Assembly (NCBI RefSeq): GCF_042682545.1
Contig: NZ_JBHUHQ010000019.1
DNA: 64,000 nucleotides
Source of the DNA: Ornithinibacillus salinisoli
Lineage (GTDB): Bacteria > Bacillota > Bacilli > Bacillales > Amphibacillaceae
Direction: 5' to 3' (one strand)
Part shown: in pieces, positions 24,954-33,974 of the stretch
Layout: every line of letters starts with the position of its first letter
How positions within the stretch are numbered: position 1 is the stretch's first letter
Notes under the pieces: model-generated
What the model was told of the DNA's origin: nothing
Databases searched by the model: none
Seen by the model: the letters and a program-made list of their open reading frames with translations, nothing else
Made by a program: the position numbers and the translations under genes

Positions 24954-26381
24954 ATGGAAACAAAATTGAATTCTAAAATAATATTAGTAACATTTATGAT
25001 AGGTGCGTTTTTTGCAATTTTGAACGAAACCTTACTAAATATAGCTTTAACAGAGTTAATGACCGTATTTAGTATTGAAGCACCAACAGTTCAATGGATG
25101 GCAACTGGATTTATGTTGGTAATGGGTGTTTTAATGCCTATCTCTGCTTTATTAATTCAGTGGTTCACGACTAGGCAAATGTTTATTGGTGTTATGACTA
25201 TTTTCTTAATAGGTACTACGATAGCTGCGTGTGCAATTAATTTTCCAATGTTATTAGTTGGAAGGATGGTTCAAGCAGTTGGAACAGGTTTATTAATTCC
25301 AGTTATTATGAATGCCTTGCTGTTAATATATCGTCCAGAAGTTCGCGGTAAAATAATGGGAACATTTGGTTTAGTCATCATGTTTGCTCCGGCATTAGGA
25401 CCAACCTTGTCTGGAGTTATCGTGGATTTATTAGGATGGCGCTGGTTATTTATTATAGTTATTCCTTTTGCATTATTTTCCATTATATTCGCTTGGAAAT
25501 TCTTGCAAAATGTTGGAGAAATTACACGTCCAAAAGTGGATGTGTTGTCGATTATTTTGTCTTCAATAGGTATTGGTGGAATTGTCTATGGGTTTAGTAG
25601 TGCTGGAGAGGATCCAGAAGGGTTTGCTTCTCGTACAATCCTGATCATAATAGGTGTGGGTTTACTTAGCTTGGTATTATTTGTTTTGCGTCAGTTGAAG
25701 CTCGAGGAACCTCTATTAGATGTTCGTGTATTTAAATATAATAATTATACTCGAGGTGTCATTATATTTGTCATTGTTATTATGGCGATGTTTGCATCCG
25801 AGATCGTCATGCCAATGTATTTACAAGGGCCATTAGGTTATTCAGCAAAACTAACTGGATTATTACTTTTGCCTGGTGCAATACTAAATGGTCTTATGTC
25901 ACCCGTAATGGGAACTTTATTTGATAAGTTTGGACCAAGGAAATTAATCATTCCCGGAACACTCGTATTAGTAGGTGTGATGATTTTCTTTAGTAATATT
26001 TCTGAATCTGTGCCAATCTGGTCATTTGTATTGGTTTATATCGCATTAATGATTTCTATCTCTGCGATAATGATGCCATCGCAAACGAATGCATTAAATG
26101 AACTGCCGAAGAAATTGTATCCACATGGGACAGCAATTGCAAATACTTTACAGCCGATTTCTGGCGCATTAGGAGTTTCGGTGTTTGTGAGTATTATGAG
26201 TCATGGGGAAAAAACATACTTAGAAGGGGAGACTGGCCCGATTACGGAACAAGTAGCAAGTGATGCAATGACACTTGGTGTCCATCATGCATATTGGTTT
26301 GCACTAGCCCTATGCTGTATTGCATTCATTGTTGCCCTATTTATCAATAAATCCATAGCACCAGACTATGATGAAAAATAA
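24954..26381 (+). CDS. DHA2-family multidrug MFS exporter
   Basis: A 475-residue protein with about 14 membrane segments, in line with EmrB/QacA/LmrB exporters. Motif A appears as RQMFIGVMTIF and motif C as LVIMFAPALGPTLSGVIVD. It also has a WRWLFIIVIPFALF segment, typical of DHA2. It is expected to exchange drugs for protons; the substrate is not predictable. A GGTGG site precedes the ATG. The stop codon overlaps the next repeat hairpin. Confidence 0.85.
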   Translation: METKLNSKIILVTFMIGAFFAILNETLLNIALTELMTVFSIEAPTVQWMATGFMLVMGVLMPISALLIQWFTTRQMFIGVMTIFLIGTTIAACAINFPMLLVGRMVQAVGTGLLIPVIMNALLLIYRPEVRGKIMGTFGLVIMFAPALGPTLSGVIVDLLGWRWLFIIVIPFALFSIIFAWKFLQNVGEITRPKVDVLSIILSSIGIGGIVYGFSSAGEDPEGFASRTILIIIGVGLLSLVLFVLRQLKLEEPLLDVRVFKYNNYTRGVIIFVIVIMAMFASEIVMPMYLQGPLGYSAKLTGLLLLPGAILNGLMSPVMGTLFDKFGPRKLIIPGTLVLVGVMIFFSNISESVPIWSFVLVYIALMISISAIMMPSQTNALNELPKKLYPHGTAIANTLQPISGALGVSVFVSIMSHGEKTYLEGETGPITEQVASDAMTLGVHHAYWFALALCCIAFIVALFINKSIAPDYDEK

Positions 26382-26423
26382 AGTGACAGGCACCTGTAAA
26401 AAATTTACAGTTGCCTGTCACTT
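26381..26423. repeat. Paired REP-like repeats forming a terminator-like hairpin
   Basis: AAGTGACAGGCA pairs with TGCCTGTCACTT, and the inner CTGTAAA pairs with TTTACAG around an AAA loop, with one mismatch between the two blocks. The first base is the last base of the MFS stop codon. Confidence 0.85.
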
Positions 26424-26488
26424 GAAACCTTTTTGTGCTCCTTTTCGTATTTAATTCAGATAGAAATTGTGAGGGAGCGAACAAATAA

Positions 26489-26683
26489 ATGAGGGATTGG
26501 TGGAAGAAAAAGAATCAACGTATGAGAAAAAATAATAGGAATCACGAAAAATATTCCTTTCTAGACTTCATTGTAGATGTGTTGATATGGGTTCCTGAAA
26601 TAATTTTATTTCCATTCAGACTAATATTTTGGTTACTGCGAGGCACTGGTAGATGGATCGATGACTGGCTGGATATTATTTAA
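26489..26683 (+). CDS. Small amphipathic protein, unknown function
   Basis: A 64-residue protein. The first 22 residues are strongly basic (WWKKKNQRMRKNNRNHEK). The rest is rich in tryptophan and phenylalanine (VDVLIWVPEIILFPFRLIFW), as in a membrane-inserted or surface-lying helix pair. A GAGGGAG site lies about 10 bases upstream. No family was recognised by name. Its composition is that of a peripheral membrane protein. Confidence 0.6.
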   Translation: MRDWWKKKNQRMRKNNRNHEKYSFLDFIVDVLIWVPEIILFPFRLIFWLLRGTGRWIDDWLDII

Positions 26684-26704
26684 GACATATTATATACGAT
26701 ATTG

Positions 26705-26734
26705 TTCGACAAAAACCGACGGGTGACAGGCACC
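26705..26734 (+). repeat. REP-like repeat, full form
   Basis: TTCGACAAAAACCGACG followed by GGTGACAGGCACC, nearly identical to the copy at 22214. It lies between the small protein and the AlaX-like gene. Confidence 0.85.
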
Positions 26735-26762
26735 AAATTTATTAAATTAAGGTGAGTGGAAT

Positions 26763-27962
26763 ATGGCAACAGTTAAAATTTATTATGAGGATCAATACGT
26801 GCGTTCATTTAAAGCTAATATAATAAAATCCAGCAAGGATGATCAAGGTCGGTCTTATGTTGTATTAGATCAGACAGCATTTTATCCAACTGGTGGTGGA
26901 CAGCCCCATGATACGGGAACGCTAAACAATGTGAGAGTTAATGATGTGGAGGAAGTTGACGGAGAAATCCGGCATTTTGTCGATGAACCTATGGAAGTAC
27001 TTACGGAATGTGTGGGTGAGTTAGATTGGAATAGGCGCTTCGACCATATGCAACAGCATGCAGGACAGCACATATTATCAGCAGCGTTCGCAGACGAATA
27101 TGGGTATCAAACGGTAAGTTTTCATTTAGGAAAAGAAATTTGTACAATTGACCTTCAAATAGATAACCTTACAGATGAAGTAGTGAGCAAAGTGGAGAAT
27201 ATAGCTAATAACATCATCCTAGAAAACCGACCGATTGAAACGAAATGGGTTACAGAAAAAGAATTAAGTAATTATATGCTGAGAAAAGAATTGTCGGTCT
27301 TAGAAAATATCCGTCTTGTCATTATCCCGGATTTTGATTATAACGGCTGTGGTGGTACTCATCCGGTCGAAACCGGTCAGGTAAGTTCATTAAAAGTATT
27401 GCATTGGGAAAAACAGAAGAAAAAAGTTCGGGTTTCCTTTGTATGTGGAAATAGAGTAATGAAGCATCTCCATGAAAAACACATGATTGTGCATGGCCTT
27501 ACATCGTTACTAAGTGTACCGCAAGAACAATTACAAGAAGCTACCAAGCGAGTTATACAACAAACGAAGGAGCTTGAAAAAACTATTGTTGACCTAAAAA
27601 TGCAACTGATATCTCATGAAGCTAATAAACTTCTTAACGAAGCGAAGGTAATAGGTCATTACAAACTAGTTCAGTCGATTTTTCAGTCACGTCCAGTTCC
27701 AGAGTTGCAACAACTGGCAAAACGCATTACAGAGAATGAAGGAAATATTCTCGTACTGTTCATCAACGACGATATTGACGATAAGCTGCAACTAGTTTGT
27801 GCTAGTGGTAAGAATTTAGATAAAAATATGAACCAATTATTAAAGGACGTCTTGCCCAAAATAAATGGAAAAGGAGGCGGTTCGGATTCGATAGCACAAG
27901 GCGGAGGAGATAAATCTATTTCAGCAGAACAATTAATGGATGAACTGTTACGTATTCTGTAA
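26763..27962 (+). CDS. Alanyl-tRNA editing protein with DHHA1 domain (AlaX-L type)
   Basis: A 399-residue protein without the synthetase core. The zinc-binding editing site is HMQQHAGQH (His95, His99) and CGGTHP (Cys196, His200). A helical linker at about 260-295 leads to a C-terminal DHHA1-like domain with LVCASGKN and a GKGGGSDSIAQGGGDK glycine motif. Members hydrolyse Ser- or Gly-tRNA(Ala) made in error. TAAGGTGAG precedes the ATG. Confidence 0.85.
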   Translation: MATVKIYYEDQYVRSFKANIIKSSKDDQGRSYVVLDQTAFYPTGGGQPHDTGTLNNVRVNDVEEVDGEIRHFVDEPMEVLTECVGELDWNRRFDHMQQHAGQHILSAAFADEYGYQTVSFHLGKEICTIDLQIDNLTDEVVSKVENIANNIILENRPIETKWVTEKELSNYMLRKELSVLENIRLVIIPDFDYNGCGGTHPVETGQVSSLKVLHWEKQKKKVRVSFVCGNRVMKHLHEKHMIVHGLTSLLSVPQEQLQEATKRVIQQTKELEKTIVDLKMQLISHEANKLLNEAKVIGHYKLVQSIFQSRPVPELQQLAKRITENEGNILVLFINDDIDDKLQLVCASGKNLDKNMNQLLKDVLPKINGKGGGSDSIAQGGGDKSISAEQLMDELLRIL

Positions 27963-28117
27963 TCATGAGTATATGTGAAGCAACAATTCCAATTAGAGAA
28001 ATTTTGTCGAATAAGGGCGCAATATATTGAATGCAGAAGTTAAAGCATGATTTTCGCACATAGAGGCAAATATAATAGTTGAAGTAAAACTTACAATAAG
28101 AGAGGAGTACGAACAAG

Positions 28118-28390
28118 ATGGATGAAATTAAAGTAGGCGAGGTATTTACAATTAGTGATGAGGCCAATGAAGATCAAGAGGTTGAAGTGTTAGCCAAAGT
28201 TACATTACAAGGTACAGACTATATAGCTGTAAGCTTCACGGAAGACTTGGAAGAGGGAAGTGAAGGTGATATTGACATCTTCTTTCTCAAAATAGACGAA
28301 GATGGTGAATTGGCTGCTATAGAAACAGATGAAGAGTTTAATAAAGTCTCTGAAGCATATGACGCCATTCTGGCAGAAGACGAAGCGTAG
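28118..28390 (+). CDS. DUF1292 (YrzB-like) acidic protein
   Basis: A 90-residue, highly acidic protein of the DUF1292 family: EVEVLAKVTLQGTDYIAV, then DIDIFFLKIDEDGEL and FNKVSEAYDAIL. The function is unknown. GAGAGGAG precedes the ATG. In B. subtilis a relative follows yrrK; here it stands alone. It ends right at a REP-like repeat and a terminator. Confidence 0.75.
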   Translation: MDEIKVGEVFTISDEANEDQEVEVLAKVTLQGTDYIAVSFTEDLEEGSEGDIDIFFLKIDEDGELAAIETDEEFNKVSEAYDAILAEDEA

Positions 28391-28394
28391 TAAT

Positions 28395-28416
28395 CGACAG
28401 GTGACAGGCACCTGTT
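28395..28416 (+). repeat. REP-like repeat
   Basis: CGACAGGTGACAGGCACCTGTT begins 4 bases after the DUF1292 stop codon, with ACAGGTG/CACCTGT self-complementary ends. Confidence 0.8.
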
Positions 28417-28426
28417 AAAATATTCC

Positions 28427-28467
28427 AAAACCGAAACTTCTTTATAATAGGGTTTCGGTTTTTTTAT
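28427..28467 (+). terminator. Terminator after the DUF1292 gene
   Basis: AAAACCGAAAC and GTTTCGGTTTT form a perfect 11-bp stem followed by TTTT. Confidence 0.8.
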
Positions 28468-28493
28468 GTGTATTAAATATAGTAAGGTATGGG

Positions 28494-28586
28494 GGTTACA
28501 GTGAAGATAACCAGCGCAAAACTTATTTGATTACAGAAAAAGGAAAAGAGATTTTGGAGTGGACTTTGAAAGAATGCAGCATATGA
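28494..28586 (+). pseudogene. PadR-type regulator fragment
   Basis: The codons GYSEDNQRKTYLITEKG then KEILEWTLKEC match the wing and end of a PadR winged-helix domain. There is no N-terminal part and a TGA ends it. A GGAGGG site and a 10-codon ATG frame (MKGYIRKIKL, 28632-28664) follow, as would the start of the usual downstream partner gene. The operon has largely been deleted. Confidence 0.5.
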
Positions 28587-28754
28587 TTGTCATCACAAAA
28601 AATCTCTCGAACCGATAATTGGAGGGCTAAAATGAAAGGATACATTAGAAAAATTAAACTGTGAAAGGTGGTTATTTTTGGAAATAAAATATTGAAATAT
28701 ACCAACCCCTCATCGAATATAATGAAGTAAATTATATACGGAAGGGGTTTTTCT

Positions 28755-29021
28755 ATGTTTGATGAAATGGAAAAGTTAAAATTCCCAGTAGTTGGTAACA
28801 CGTATATAAGTAAGAAGCCGAATTTTAAGTATAGTAAAGTTAAAGTATTAGAGCACAATGAAGAAGTGTACAAATTTACAGGTGGAGATACACCTCTAAG
28901 CTTAGTAACCTTTAAGGTGTTAGAACCTAAAGACGCACATGGCAATATTGATATTGAAATAAGTGACTTTTTTCATGATAATTATATAGAAGAAAGAAAA
29001 AATGAGTTTTTCGGCAGGTAA
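28755..29021 (+). CDS. Small hypothetical protein
   Basis: An 88-residue soluble protein with predicted strands (FPVVGNTYISKK, KVKVLEHNEEVYKF) and a charged C-terminal helix. The ribosome site GGAAGGGG is good. No family was recognised. A repeat hairpin follows directly after the stop. Confidence 0.5.
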   Translation: MFDEMEKLKFPVVGNTYISKKPNFKYSKVKVLEHNEEVYKFTGGDTPLSLVTFKVLEPKDAHGNIDIEISDFFHDNYIEERKNEFFGR

Positions 29022-29023
29022 CT

Positions 29024-29050
29024 TTTTACAGGTGACAGGCACCTGTAAAA
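29024..29050. repeat. REP-like repeat within a 10-bp hairpin
   Basis: TTTTACAGGT and ACCTGTAAAA flank GACAGGC. The repeat core is thus the loop of a hairpin that starts 3 bases past the stop codon. Confidence 0.8.
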
Positions 29051-29113
29051 TTATTCCATGTAATTTGTGAGGTTTTGTATTATAATTGTTTTATGGTTTT
29101 ATATTTCATCTTT

Positions 29114-29153
29114 GGCAAAGGACTTCTGTGTGGATAGGGTCTTTGCCTTTTTT
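29114..29153 (+). terminator. Terminator-like hairpin
   Basis: GGCAAAG and CTTTGCC form a 7-bp stem with a 20-base loop, followed by TTTTTT. It ends transcription before the hydrolase gene at 29204. Confidence 0.6.
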
Positions 29154-29203
29154 AGTATACAAAAAATATGAAATCGAAATAAATCAAATAAGGAGGGGTA
29201 ATC

Positions 29204-30127
29204 GTGTCAGAGGCAAAATTTATTTCGTTACAAAATAATCTATTTACTGCATTTGGTATGGAAGAATTTGAAAAAGTCCATTCCCTTATAGATCAAGCTC
29301 GAGTAGAATACCCGGAACGTTTAGATAAGACATGTTTTTGGAGAGCATGTGCTTATGCAGTGCAAGGTAAAAAGACCTTAGCTATTTCAGCTCTGGAAGA
29401 AGGATTAAGTAATGGCGTATGGTGGAATTCTTTCACATTGACTCATGATCCAGATTTAAAATCTTTACATGAAAGAGATGATTTCAAAAGAATTGTTAAT
29501 AAGTGTGAAGACATATTACAAACTAGGAATCATAATTCTGAATCACAATTATATATTTATGGAAATGAGAAAGCTGACATAGGAATATTTTCGCTACATT
29601 GGAGGGGATCTAATGTAAAAGACTTCGCTACTTATTGGTTTGACAATGATTTATTAAATAACTATCTTTTTGGGTTTCTTCAATCTTCTCAAGTTTATGG
29701 ATATAATGCCTATTGCTGGGATAACTCAAATATTGCATTAGAAGAAATTTGTGAATCATTTATGGATTATAAAGGTAAATACCATACACAACAAGACCTT
29801 CTTGCTGGGGCATCACAAGGAGGTAAGTTGGCAATGGAATTATGCTTAAAAAATACGTTGGGTGTAAAGGGGTTTATTTCAGTAATACCAGCAATAAAAG
29901 ATGTATTTGCCTTTGAAAATCTAATCAAAAATGAGGATAAAGAAAATATAAAGGGTTGTATCATCACAGGAGATAAGGACCCTTTTTATCAACAAACACT
30001 TGAATTAGTAGCTCTTTTTGAAGAATATAATATACCAGTTAAGTTGATTGTTATTGAAGGTTTAGGGCATTTTTTTCCTAATAATTTTACTTCACTTGTT
30101 AAAGAAGCAGTTGATTTTATTCTCTGA
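29204..30127 (+). CDS. Alpha/beta-hydrolase with N-terminal TPR-like region
   Basis: A 307-residue protein. Residues 1-110 are helical, with a LTHDPDLKSLHERDDF element often found at the end of TPR groups. The C-terminal half is an alpha/beta-hydrolase: nucleophile elbow GASQGGK, an acid-type residue in ITGDKDPFYQQ, and catalytic-type histidine in GLGHFFP. It is probably an esterase or peptidase of unknown substrate. The GTG start follows AAGGAGGGG. Confidence 0.75.
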   Translation: MSEAKFISLQNNLFTAFGMEEFEKVHSLIDQARVEYPERLDKTCFWRACAYAVQGKKTLAISALEEGLSNGVWWNSFTLTHDPDLKSLHERDDFKRIVNKCEDILQTRNHNSESQLYIYGNEKADIGIFSLHWRGSNVKDFATYWFDNDLLNNYLFGFLQSSQVYGYNAYCWDNSNIALEEICESFMDYKGKYHTQQDLLAGASQGGKLAMELCLKNTLGVKGFISVIPAIKDVFAFENLIKNEDKENIKGCIITGDKDPFYQQTLELVALFEEYNIPVKLIVIEGLGHFFPNNFTSLVKEAVDFIL

Positions 30128-30219
30128 AGTAAATATAAATGCGAATAGAGATTAGCTATCATCGGCTCGTTAAATTAGACTCCATTATCGATACGAATAA
30201 CTTCATGATCCGCAAAAAA

Positions 30220-30250
30220 ACGCTCAGAGAGGGGATTGTCTCTGAGCGTT
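30220..30250 (-). terminator. Terminator for the leftward SEC-C gene
   Basis: AACGCTCAGAGA and TCTCTGAGCGTT form a 12-bp stem. On the minus strand TTTTTT follows, so it should end transcripts from the SEC-C/TPR gene. Confidence 0.7.
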
Positions 30251-30269
30251 CCTACATAAATTCATTTAA

Positions 30270-30416
30270 CTATTTTGTAGCAATAACGACCGCTTTCAAG
30301 AGATGAGATGTATCAACCCATTTCTCAAAATCATAGTACTCAAACGCAAATTGGATCCCTATTAAACCGATATTACCCATTTTTTCTAGCGTTAGCTTTA
30401 CTGCATTTATTTCAAC
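30270..30416 (-). pseudogene. Possible gene remnant after the SEC-C gene
   Basis: An open minus-strand stretch of 48 codons, with a stop just upstream, reads VEINAVKLTLEKMGNIG ... YYDFEKWVDTSHLLKAV and stops at 30270. The only in-frame ATG (30380) would give 36 residues with no ribosome site. It overlaps the end of the SEC-C gene in another frame and looks like the tail of a lost or fused gene. Confidence 0.35.
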
Positions 30417-32356
30417 TTACCTAACTCAAGTATTAATTCTTCTTGTCCCGTCCAGAGGTGTGCATTTTCCTGTGCATAAACAATTGCTTCAGATTCATCT
30501 CCATAACCAATATAATCGAAAGCTTGAGCTGGAATGTGTTTTGTTCCTTGTAAATAGTCTTTTACATATGGATTTTGCTTGTTAGCATTTTTTAGTAACC
30601 TTCTTGTTTTGCTCGATAAGCCATTCGTAAAATAACTTAGCAACGCATTATTGAAAAGGAAGTTTGCTGTCTCATCTTCTTCAAATTGCTTTATCAATTT
30701 TGAAGCATGCTCATATAGCTCTAGTTCTATATATATTGACAATAAAAGATAACGAATACCTTGGTTATCATTTGGATTTAATTCTAATAATTCTTCGTAA
30801 TGTTTTAATGCTTCTTGAATAAATCCACTTTCTTCAAGCGATGTAGCATATGTTGCTTTTGCTCGCATGTATGGACGAGTTTCAATCATCATCCAAAAGT
30901 GACCTTTATTTTCTTTGAAAAATACTTCTCCTAAATCTTTTTCACCAGCCTTGACTGCTTTTTCCAAGAGCCTACCTTGTTCTTTTGCTGAATTAGCATC
31001 TTCTGCAAGTAGTAGATATGCGTCTGGACTGTTTGGATTGATTTTTAGTGCTTCTTCAATTAACTTCCTGCGTTTTGCACCATAAGTTTCTTGTGCTTCA
31101 TACAACATATCCTGGGCAATGTCTGTATTAGACTTAGACTTAGAATAAGTAGTATTGTCTAAATGTAATGATCCATTTTGCATCATATTTTTCATAAAAT
31201 CGTTAGCTTCCTCGATGGAATCGAAATTTTGCTCATTAAGTAAATTTTGTAGTTCACGCATGGTTTGTTCTGAGTTTAATGGACCAGGAATGTTAGAAGT
31301 GTTAAAGTCATCGTTATGATAACTTTCCTCAAACTGCTGGTCATCAATTAAGTAATCTAGATCATCAGCTAATTCATCTAAAAGCCTTCGGTAATAGGAT
31401 GAGATAGTATTGGCATTCGTTTCGTACTCTTTTGCAAGCTGTGATTGTGTTATGGAAGTACTTTCAAAAAGCTCAGTCTGTACCAAATATTCTAATGCTG
31501 CAGCAAAAGGTCCACGTTTTTTGACTGTAGGATTTTTTCTTTCGCAATAAACATGCCATAACATTATCCCGCACGATATAACTTCAAAGCTAAAACCTTT
31601 ACTTTCCATGTGTTGCCTGAAGAGTTCTGCTACCATTTCATGTACAGGATTGTCCCATTGTATGATACCTTTATCAATCATTAATACTTCTCCTAAGAAG
31701 TTAGGAAATTCATCTATTAGTTCATCCTTATTGTTTGAATAGGAATGATAGAGTTCTATGACTTCGTCTAATCTATCTACTGGTATTTCGATCATGATGA
31801 AAAAGAAGTCATGCAACTGTATGTATGGAATAAGCAAGCCAATTACAAAATTACCTTTAGTATAAGTAGCTTCCTCGTTTGAAGAAATCTGATAATACTC
31901 ATTCGATATAATGTCGCGTATGGTTGTCTCTTTTCTTGGTTCATCACTTGAAATTATCTCATAGATAGCAGGTTTCGCTTTTGCCCATTCGGAAAGTGTG
32001 TTTTTCGTTCTTGTATGTTTAATTTTTGCTTGCTGTTTTTGGTAAAATAATTCAAATATGGTTTGATTGTTATTAAATGGTTCTAGAAAAACTGCCCAAC
32101 TCGTTATTCCTCTAATATAAATATCTGAAAGTTCTTCATCCATTCCTAAAAATGGTTGGTAATATTTCTCTAATAGCTCCATCAATTCTTTTTCGAATTT
32201 TTCCATGGAAAATGAGATAAGCTCTTGATGTAGACGCTCTAGTTCAATGTTATAGATTTCTGGATTAAACTCTATAACATTAGAGGCTCCGCAACACTTT
32301 TTATACTTCTTACCACTTCCGCACGGACATGGATCATTTCGTCTAGGTTTACTCAT
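30407..32356 (-). CDS. SEC-C zinc-binding and TPR protein
   Basis: A 649-residue protein. Residues 9-21 hold the SEC-C motif CPCGSGKKYKKCC, a zinc site like that at the end of SecA. The middle is a large helical region. Residues about 430-600 have TPR-like repeats (LIEEALKINPNSPDAYLLLA; HYEELLELNPNDNQGIRYL). The role is unknown; the zinc motif and repeats point to protein-protein binding. It starts MSKPRRND on the minus strand with AAGGATGAG upstream. Confidence 0.75.
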   Translation of the reverse strand: MSKPRRNDPCPCGSGKKYKKCCGASNVIEFNPEIYNIELERLHQELISFSMEKFEKELMELLEKYYQPFLGMDEELSDIYIRGITSWAVFLEPFNNNQTIFELFYQKQQAKIKHTRTKNTLSEWAKAKPAIYEIISSDEPRKETTIRDIISNEYYQISSNEEATYTKGNFVIGLLIPYIQLHDFFFIMIEIPVDRLDEVIELYHSYSNNKDELIDEFPNFLGEVLMIDKGIIQWDNPVHEMVAELFRQHMESKGFSFEVISCGIMLWHVYCERKNPTVKKRGPFAAALEYLVQTELFESTSITQSQLAKEYETNANTISSYYRRLLDELADDLDYLIDDQQFEESYHNDDFNTSNIPGPLNSEQTMRELQNLLNEQNFDSIEEANDFMKNMMQNGSLHLDNTTYSKSKSNTDIAQDMLYEAQETYGAKRRKLIEEALKINPNSPDAYLLLAEDANSAKEQGRLLEKAVKAGEKDLGEVFFKENKGHFWMMIETRPYMRAKATYATSLEESGFIQEALKHYEELLELNPNDNQGIRYLLLSIYIELELYEHASKLIKQFEEDETANFLFNNALLSYFTNGLSSKTRRLLKNANKQNPYVKDYLQGTKHIPAQAFDYIGYGDESEAIVYAQENAHLWTGQEELILELGKLK

Positions 32357-32428
32357 CCTTACACCCCATTTAAAATTGTTATCTTCATAATTATGGAACA
32401 GATAATTTTTCTTCTAAATTCCTGGATC

Positions 32429-32767
32429 CTAACTCCTCAACTTCTCTGCTTTACGTAATGTGTGTTTTGTTCCCCATTCATGCATGGCTGCTAGAATTGG
32501 TTCAAGGCTTTTTCCATATTCGGAAATAGAATATTCCACTTTAGGTGGAACCTGTGGGTATACGACACGCTCAATAATGTCCTCATCTTCTAATTCCCGT
32601 AACTGCTTCGTCAGCATTTTTTGGGTGATATCTGGAATACTACGTTTAAGTTCACTAAATCGTTGCGTTCCTTCTTTTAGTAAATGTAAAAGAATAATTG
32701 GCTTCCATTTTCCAACTAGTATCCCTAATGCATCCTCTACTCGACATAATTCCGGTTCGATTTTCAT
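32429..32767 (-). CDS. HxlR-family transcriptional regulator
   Basis: A 112-residue winged-helix protein with the family pattern LGILVGKWKPIILLHLL, RFSELKRSIPDITQKMLTKQL, and PPKVEYSISEYGKSLEPI. HxlR proteins often sense quinones, aldehydes or electrophiles, with cysteine 8 (ELCRVED) in the usual sensing position. It is divergent from the monooxygenase gene at 32904, so it probably controls that pair. A GGAG-type site lies upstream of the ATG. Confidence 0.85.
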   Translation of the reverse strand: MKIEPELCRVEDALGILVGKWKPIILLHLLKEGTQRFSELKRSIPDITQKMLTKQLRELEDEDIIERVVYPQVPPKVEYSISEYGKSLEPILAAMHEWGTKHTLRKAEKLRS

Positions 32768-32903
32768 GTGCTAATTTTCTCCTTTAGTATCCTAATGTAT
32801 ACTATGCAACTTTAAAGTGCGTACTTATATTTACAGTTTATATATTCTATACTAACATTATCTAATAAATCATTCAGCTAATTGAGAGAGAAAGGTGACT
32901 TAT
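32768..32903. promoter_or_regulatory. Divergent promoter region of the HxlR/LLM set
   Basis: The 136-base gap contains the perfect palindrome ACTTTAAAGT at 32809-32818 and the nearby AAGTGCGTACTT. Either could be part of the HxlR operator. No exact match to a known consensus can be claimed. Confidence 0.35.
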
Positions 32904-33962
32904 ATGGAAAAATATCGTATTGATCCCAGTAATGGTTTGGAGTTTGGTTTATATACATTAGGCGATCATTTACCAGACCCAATAACAGGAGATAGAATAT
33001 CTACAGAACAACGTATTCAGGATATAATTGCATTAGCAAAGCTTGCTGACCAGGCGGGTATTGACTTTTTTAGTGTTGGAGAAAGTCATCAGGAATATTT
33101 TGCAACTCAAGCACATGCTGTTGTGTTAGCAGCAATTGCTCAAGCAACAGAAAAAATAAAAGTAGCGAGCTCTTCTACCATTATCAGTACATCAGACCCA
33201 GTTCGTGTATATGAAAATTTTGCTACGCTTGATTTGATTTCGAAAGGTCGTGCGGAAATAGTAGCTGGCCGTGCATCACGAGTCGGTCTTTTTGAATTGT
33301 TAGGTTATGATTTGCGTGATTATGAAGCATTATTCGAAGAAAAATTTGATCTGCTACGGAAAATAAATGAAGAGGAAGTAGTGAATTGGAGTGGGGAATA
33401 TCGTGCTCCATTAAACAATGCAAAAATCCTTCCACGTCCACTAAATGGATCGTTACCGATTTGGCGTGCAGTTGGTGGAACACCTGCCAGCGCAATTAAA
33501 GCAGGATATGCTGGCGTTGGGATGTTCATGGCTCATCTAGGTGGACCTGTATCGGTATTCAAGCGAACTATTGATGCATATCGAGAAGCTGCACGACAAG
33601 GTGGTCACGATCCTTCCGAACTACCAGTGGCGACAGCTGGTTTCTTCTATGCAGCGGAAACCTCTCAGCAAGCATTAAAAGATATGTATCCTCACATTAA
33701 TGAGGGAATGAAGAAAACGAATGGACGAGGTTTTCCGAAACAGCATTTTGCACAGGGTGTCGATCCGCATAATGTAATGAATATTGGTAGTCCACAGGAA
33801 ATTATTGAAAAAATTCTTTATCAGCATGAACAATTCGGTCATCAACGATATATTGCACAAATCGATTTCGGTGGAATGTCATTTGAACGCGTGGCGAAAA
33901 ACATTGAGATTATTGGTACAGAGATTTTACCAGCAATCAAAAAGCATACGGCAAAGAAGTAG
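32904..33962 (+). CDS. LLM-class flavin-dependent monooxygenase
   Basis: About 352 residues from ATG 32904 (AGAAAGG 8 bases upstream; GTG 32895 is a weaker choice). Bacterial-luciferase-like blocks are FFSVGESHQEYFA, the SSSTIISTSDPVRVYENFATLD strand, GRAEIVAGRASR, and PLNGSLPIWRAVGG. The enzyme uses reduced flavin and oxygen. The next gene encodes a flavin reductase 12 bases away, so this is a two-component monooxygenase. The HxlR regulator next door suggests induction by a toxic organic compound. Confidence 0.85.
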   Translation: MEKYRIDPSNGLEFGLYTLGDHLPDPITGDRISTEQRIQDIIALAKLADQAGIDFFSVGESHQEYFATQAHAVVLAAIAQATEKIKVASSSTIISTSDPVRVYENFATLDLISKGRAEIVAGRASRVGLFELLGYDLRDYEALFEEKFDLLRKINEEEVVNWSGEYRAPLNNAKILPRPLNGSLPIWRAVGGTPASAIKAGYAGVGMFMAHLGGPVSVFKRTIDAYREAARQGGHDPSELPVATAGFFYAAETSQQALKDMYPHINEGMKKTNGRGFPKQHFAQGVDPHNVMNIGSPQEIIEKILYQHEQFGHQRYIAQIDFGGMSFERVAKNIEIIGTEILPAIKKHTAKK

Positions 33963-33974
33963 GGGGCAACGAAT

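Noticed and set aside
30150..30215. Transposase tail on the minus strand
   Set aside because: A few codons ending in HEVIRIDNGV are open, but too short and without supporting neighbours.
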